In this document: in pieces, positions 32,658 to 33,759 of the stretch | Numbering within the stretch: the stretch's first letter is position 1 | Layout of the letters: the number at the start of each line of letters is the position of its first letter | NCBI RefSeq assembly: GCF_015354405.1 | Contig: NZ_JADKYP010000064.1 | Span: 1 to 33,759, forward strand | Reading direction: 5' to 3' | DNA length: 33,759 nt | From: Nocardia sp. BSTN01 | Lineage (GTDB): Bacteria > Actinomycetota > Actinomycetes > Mycobacteriales > Mycobacteriaceae | Position numbers and translations under genes: made by a program | The notes under the pieces: model-generated | What the model was told of the DNA's origin: nothing | Databases searched by the model: none | What the model saw: the letters and a program-made list of their open reading frames with translations, nothing else

Positions 32658-33284
32658 GTGACCGAACTGCTTCCGCTCACGCCGGACGAATTGCTGACCA
32701 CCACACGCGCGGTGCGCCGCCGTCTGGATCTGACCCGGCCGGTGCCGCTGGACGTGATTCGCGAGGCACTGGAGGTGGCGCTGCAGGCACCGTCGGGAGG
32801 CAACCGGCAGCATTGGCACTGGATCGTGCTCACCGATCCGGCGATCAAGGCGCAGGTCGCCGAGCATTACCGGCGCTCACATCTGGCGTACCGGGAAGCC
32901 GGAGGCGAACCGGCCGACCAGAGCGCCGCCCGCATCGCCACGAGTTCGGATTATCTGCGTGAGGTGATGGCCGAGGTCCCGGTACTGGTGATCGGCGCGA
33001 TCAGCACCGGCGATAACGCCGCGCTGCCGGAGAATCAGGCCGGACTGTGGGGGTCGCTGCTCCCTGCGGCGTGGAGTCTGGCGCTGGCCTTGCGCGCACG
33101 CGGCCTCGGAACCACCTGGACGACACTGCATTTGCAGTACGAGCGCGAGGTGGCAAAAATTCTCGGTCTTCCCGACGACGTCCGTCAGGGCGTGCTGCTC
33201 CCGGTCGCCTACACCAAGGGCACCGACTTCCGGCCCGGCCCGCGCGTGGATCTGGATTCGGTGCTGCACGTCAACGGCTGGTGA
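32658..33284 (+). CDS. Nitroreductase family FMN-dependent oxidoreductase
   Basis: A 208-residue nitroreductase. The start region LLTTTRAVRRRLDLTRPV and EALEVALQAPSGGNRQHWHWIVLTD give the flavin phosphate-binding RxxxR and PSGGN motifs; the C-terminal half has GLWGSLLPAAWSLALALRARGLGTTW and LGLPDDVRQGVLLPVAYTKG, as in the family. These proteins use NAD(P)H and FMN to reduce nitro compounds or other electron-poor substrates. Start GTG 32658 has AAGGAG 7 bases upstream, and the frame upstream has no such site. Confidence 0.9.
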   Translation: MTELLPLTPDELLTTTRAVRRRLDLTRPVPLDVIREALEVALQAPSGGNRQHWHWIVLTDPAIKAQVAEHYRRSHLAYREAGGEPADQSAARIATSSDYLREVMAEVPVLVIGAISTGDNAALPENQAGLWGSLLPAAWSLALALRARGLGTTWTTLHLQYEREVAKILGLPDDVRQGVLLPVAYTKGTDFRPGPRVDLDSVLHVNGW

Positions 33285-33305
33285 CGGCGGCCGGACGCGA
33301 ATTGC

Positions 33306-33530
33306 CTAGCGGGACTGCCGTTCCGGGTCGGGCAGCGCCATCATTCTCAACGCGACCACGATGGCGCCCGCCAAGCCCACGCTCCCCAGAATCGCCACCG
33401 GCGCGGAAGCCAAGGTGGACAAGCCGACCAGGAACAGCAGGCAGATGCCCAGTGCGAACGCGGTGCTGATCGGATCGATGCGTGCCGGACGACGTTCGAA
33501 GCCACCGGGTTCCCGGACGCTGTGACACAC
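33306..33530 (-). CDS. Small membrane protein, two helices
   Basis: A 74-residue protein with two hydrophobic segments (about 23-40 and 43-63) after a basic stretch GFERRPARIDPISTAF, and a polar end PDPERQSR. The hydrophobic build supports it as a gene. The start is uncertain: GTG 33530 is the longest, but its ribosome site is poor. Unknown function. It converges with the nitroreductase gene and is divergent from the gene at 33623. Confidence 0.6.
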   Translation of the reverse strand: MCHSVREPGGFERRPARIDPISTAFALGICLLFLVGLSTLASAPVAILGSVGLAGAIVVALRMMALPDPERQSR

Positions 33531-33622
33531 CCCATACGCCGAAGGTGCGGAAAATGTTGTGGCGCTTCGGGTTCGGGGTAGGCCGACCGGTAGTACCGAC
33601 CGATCGCGGAAGGAGAGAGCTC

Positions 33623-33759
33623 GTGAACGTTTCGATCACCGCTTCCCACCGTCGCCGCCGGGCCACGCCGAACGAACCCGAGGACGCCCGGTCGGCCGTC
33701 CTCGTCCTGATGGTCTGGGCCGCCTTGATCGTCGCGGCCGGCGTGCTGCTGATCTCGCT
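33623..33759 (+). CDS. Membrane protein N-terminus, cut by window end
   Basis: A GTG at 33623 with GGAAGGAGAG upstream opens a frame that is open to the window end (45 codons): a basic start VNVSITASHRRRRATPNEPE followed by a hydrophobic helix AVLVLMVWAALIVAAGVLLIS. It is therefore the N-terminus of a membrane protein of unknown size. Upstream, CGGTA-G-TACCG (33588-33598) is a short palindrome. Confidence 0.65.
   Translation, partial: MNVSITASHRRRRATPNEPEDARSAVLVLMVWAALIVAAGVLLIS

Overview
The window is GC-rich actinobacterial chromosome. A Nocardia or a close relative fits best: there is a steroid ring-degradation operon, a PknD-type NHL propeller domain, many TetR/IclR/PucR-type regulators, GTG starts, and small membrane proteins of families common in mycolate-containing actinobacteria. 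Species assignment is inference. No rRNA, tRNA, CRISPR array, insertion sequence or integrase was seen.

Layout. 1-3.45 kb: a divergent TetR/IclR regulator pair with palindromes between them, then a divergent short-chain dehydrogenase and XRE/MmyB-type regulator. 3.36-7.9 kb (minus strand): a compact steroid-type operon transcribed HsaA-like flavin monooxygenase, truncated extradiol dioxygenase remnant, KstD, KshA and a small cysteine-containing protein. KstD and KshA together perform the 1,2-dehydrogenation and 9-alpha-hydroxylation that open steroid ring B, and the HsaA-like enzyme would act on the resulting phenol. The dioxygenase that should follow survives only as its first ~19 codons. 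8.1-13.9 kb (plus strand): a 1228-residue membrane NACHT NTPase that ends in a six-repeat PknD-like NHL beta-propeller, followed by a two-HKD phospholipase D-family protein. This pair is the strongest candidate for an undescribed system in the window.

14-19.7 kb (minus strand except one small gene): an NmrA-like protein, a membrane protein/TetR operon with two tandem operator-like sites, a quinone-oxidoreductase-type protein, a frameshifted HD-domain gene, a secreted Ala/Pro-rich protein with a glycine-zipper-like region, and two small membrane proteins converging on a strong hairpin terminator. 20-27.3 kb: a molybdenum hydroxylase cluster on the plus strand (FAD subunit; fused 2Fe-2S plus molybdopterin subunit; a tandem antibiotic-biosynthesis-monooxygenase membrane protein; a 359-residue unknown; a cytidine-deaminase-fold enzyme) facing a convergent XdhC-type maturation gene. 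The first two genes overlap by 4 bases and the last two by 1 base, so the five genes read as one operon.

27.5-33.8 kb: tatA, a PucR-type regulator (the nearest candidate regulator for the hydroxylase cluster), a Cof-type HAD phosphatase, an alpha/beta hydrolase divergent from an ArsR-like regulator with an inverted repeat between them, a YrdB-like membrane protein, a DUF6131-type small membrane protein behind a near-consensus stress sigma-factor (SigF/SigB-type) promoter, a nitroreductase, and two small membrane proteins, the last cut by the window edge.
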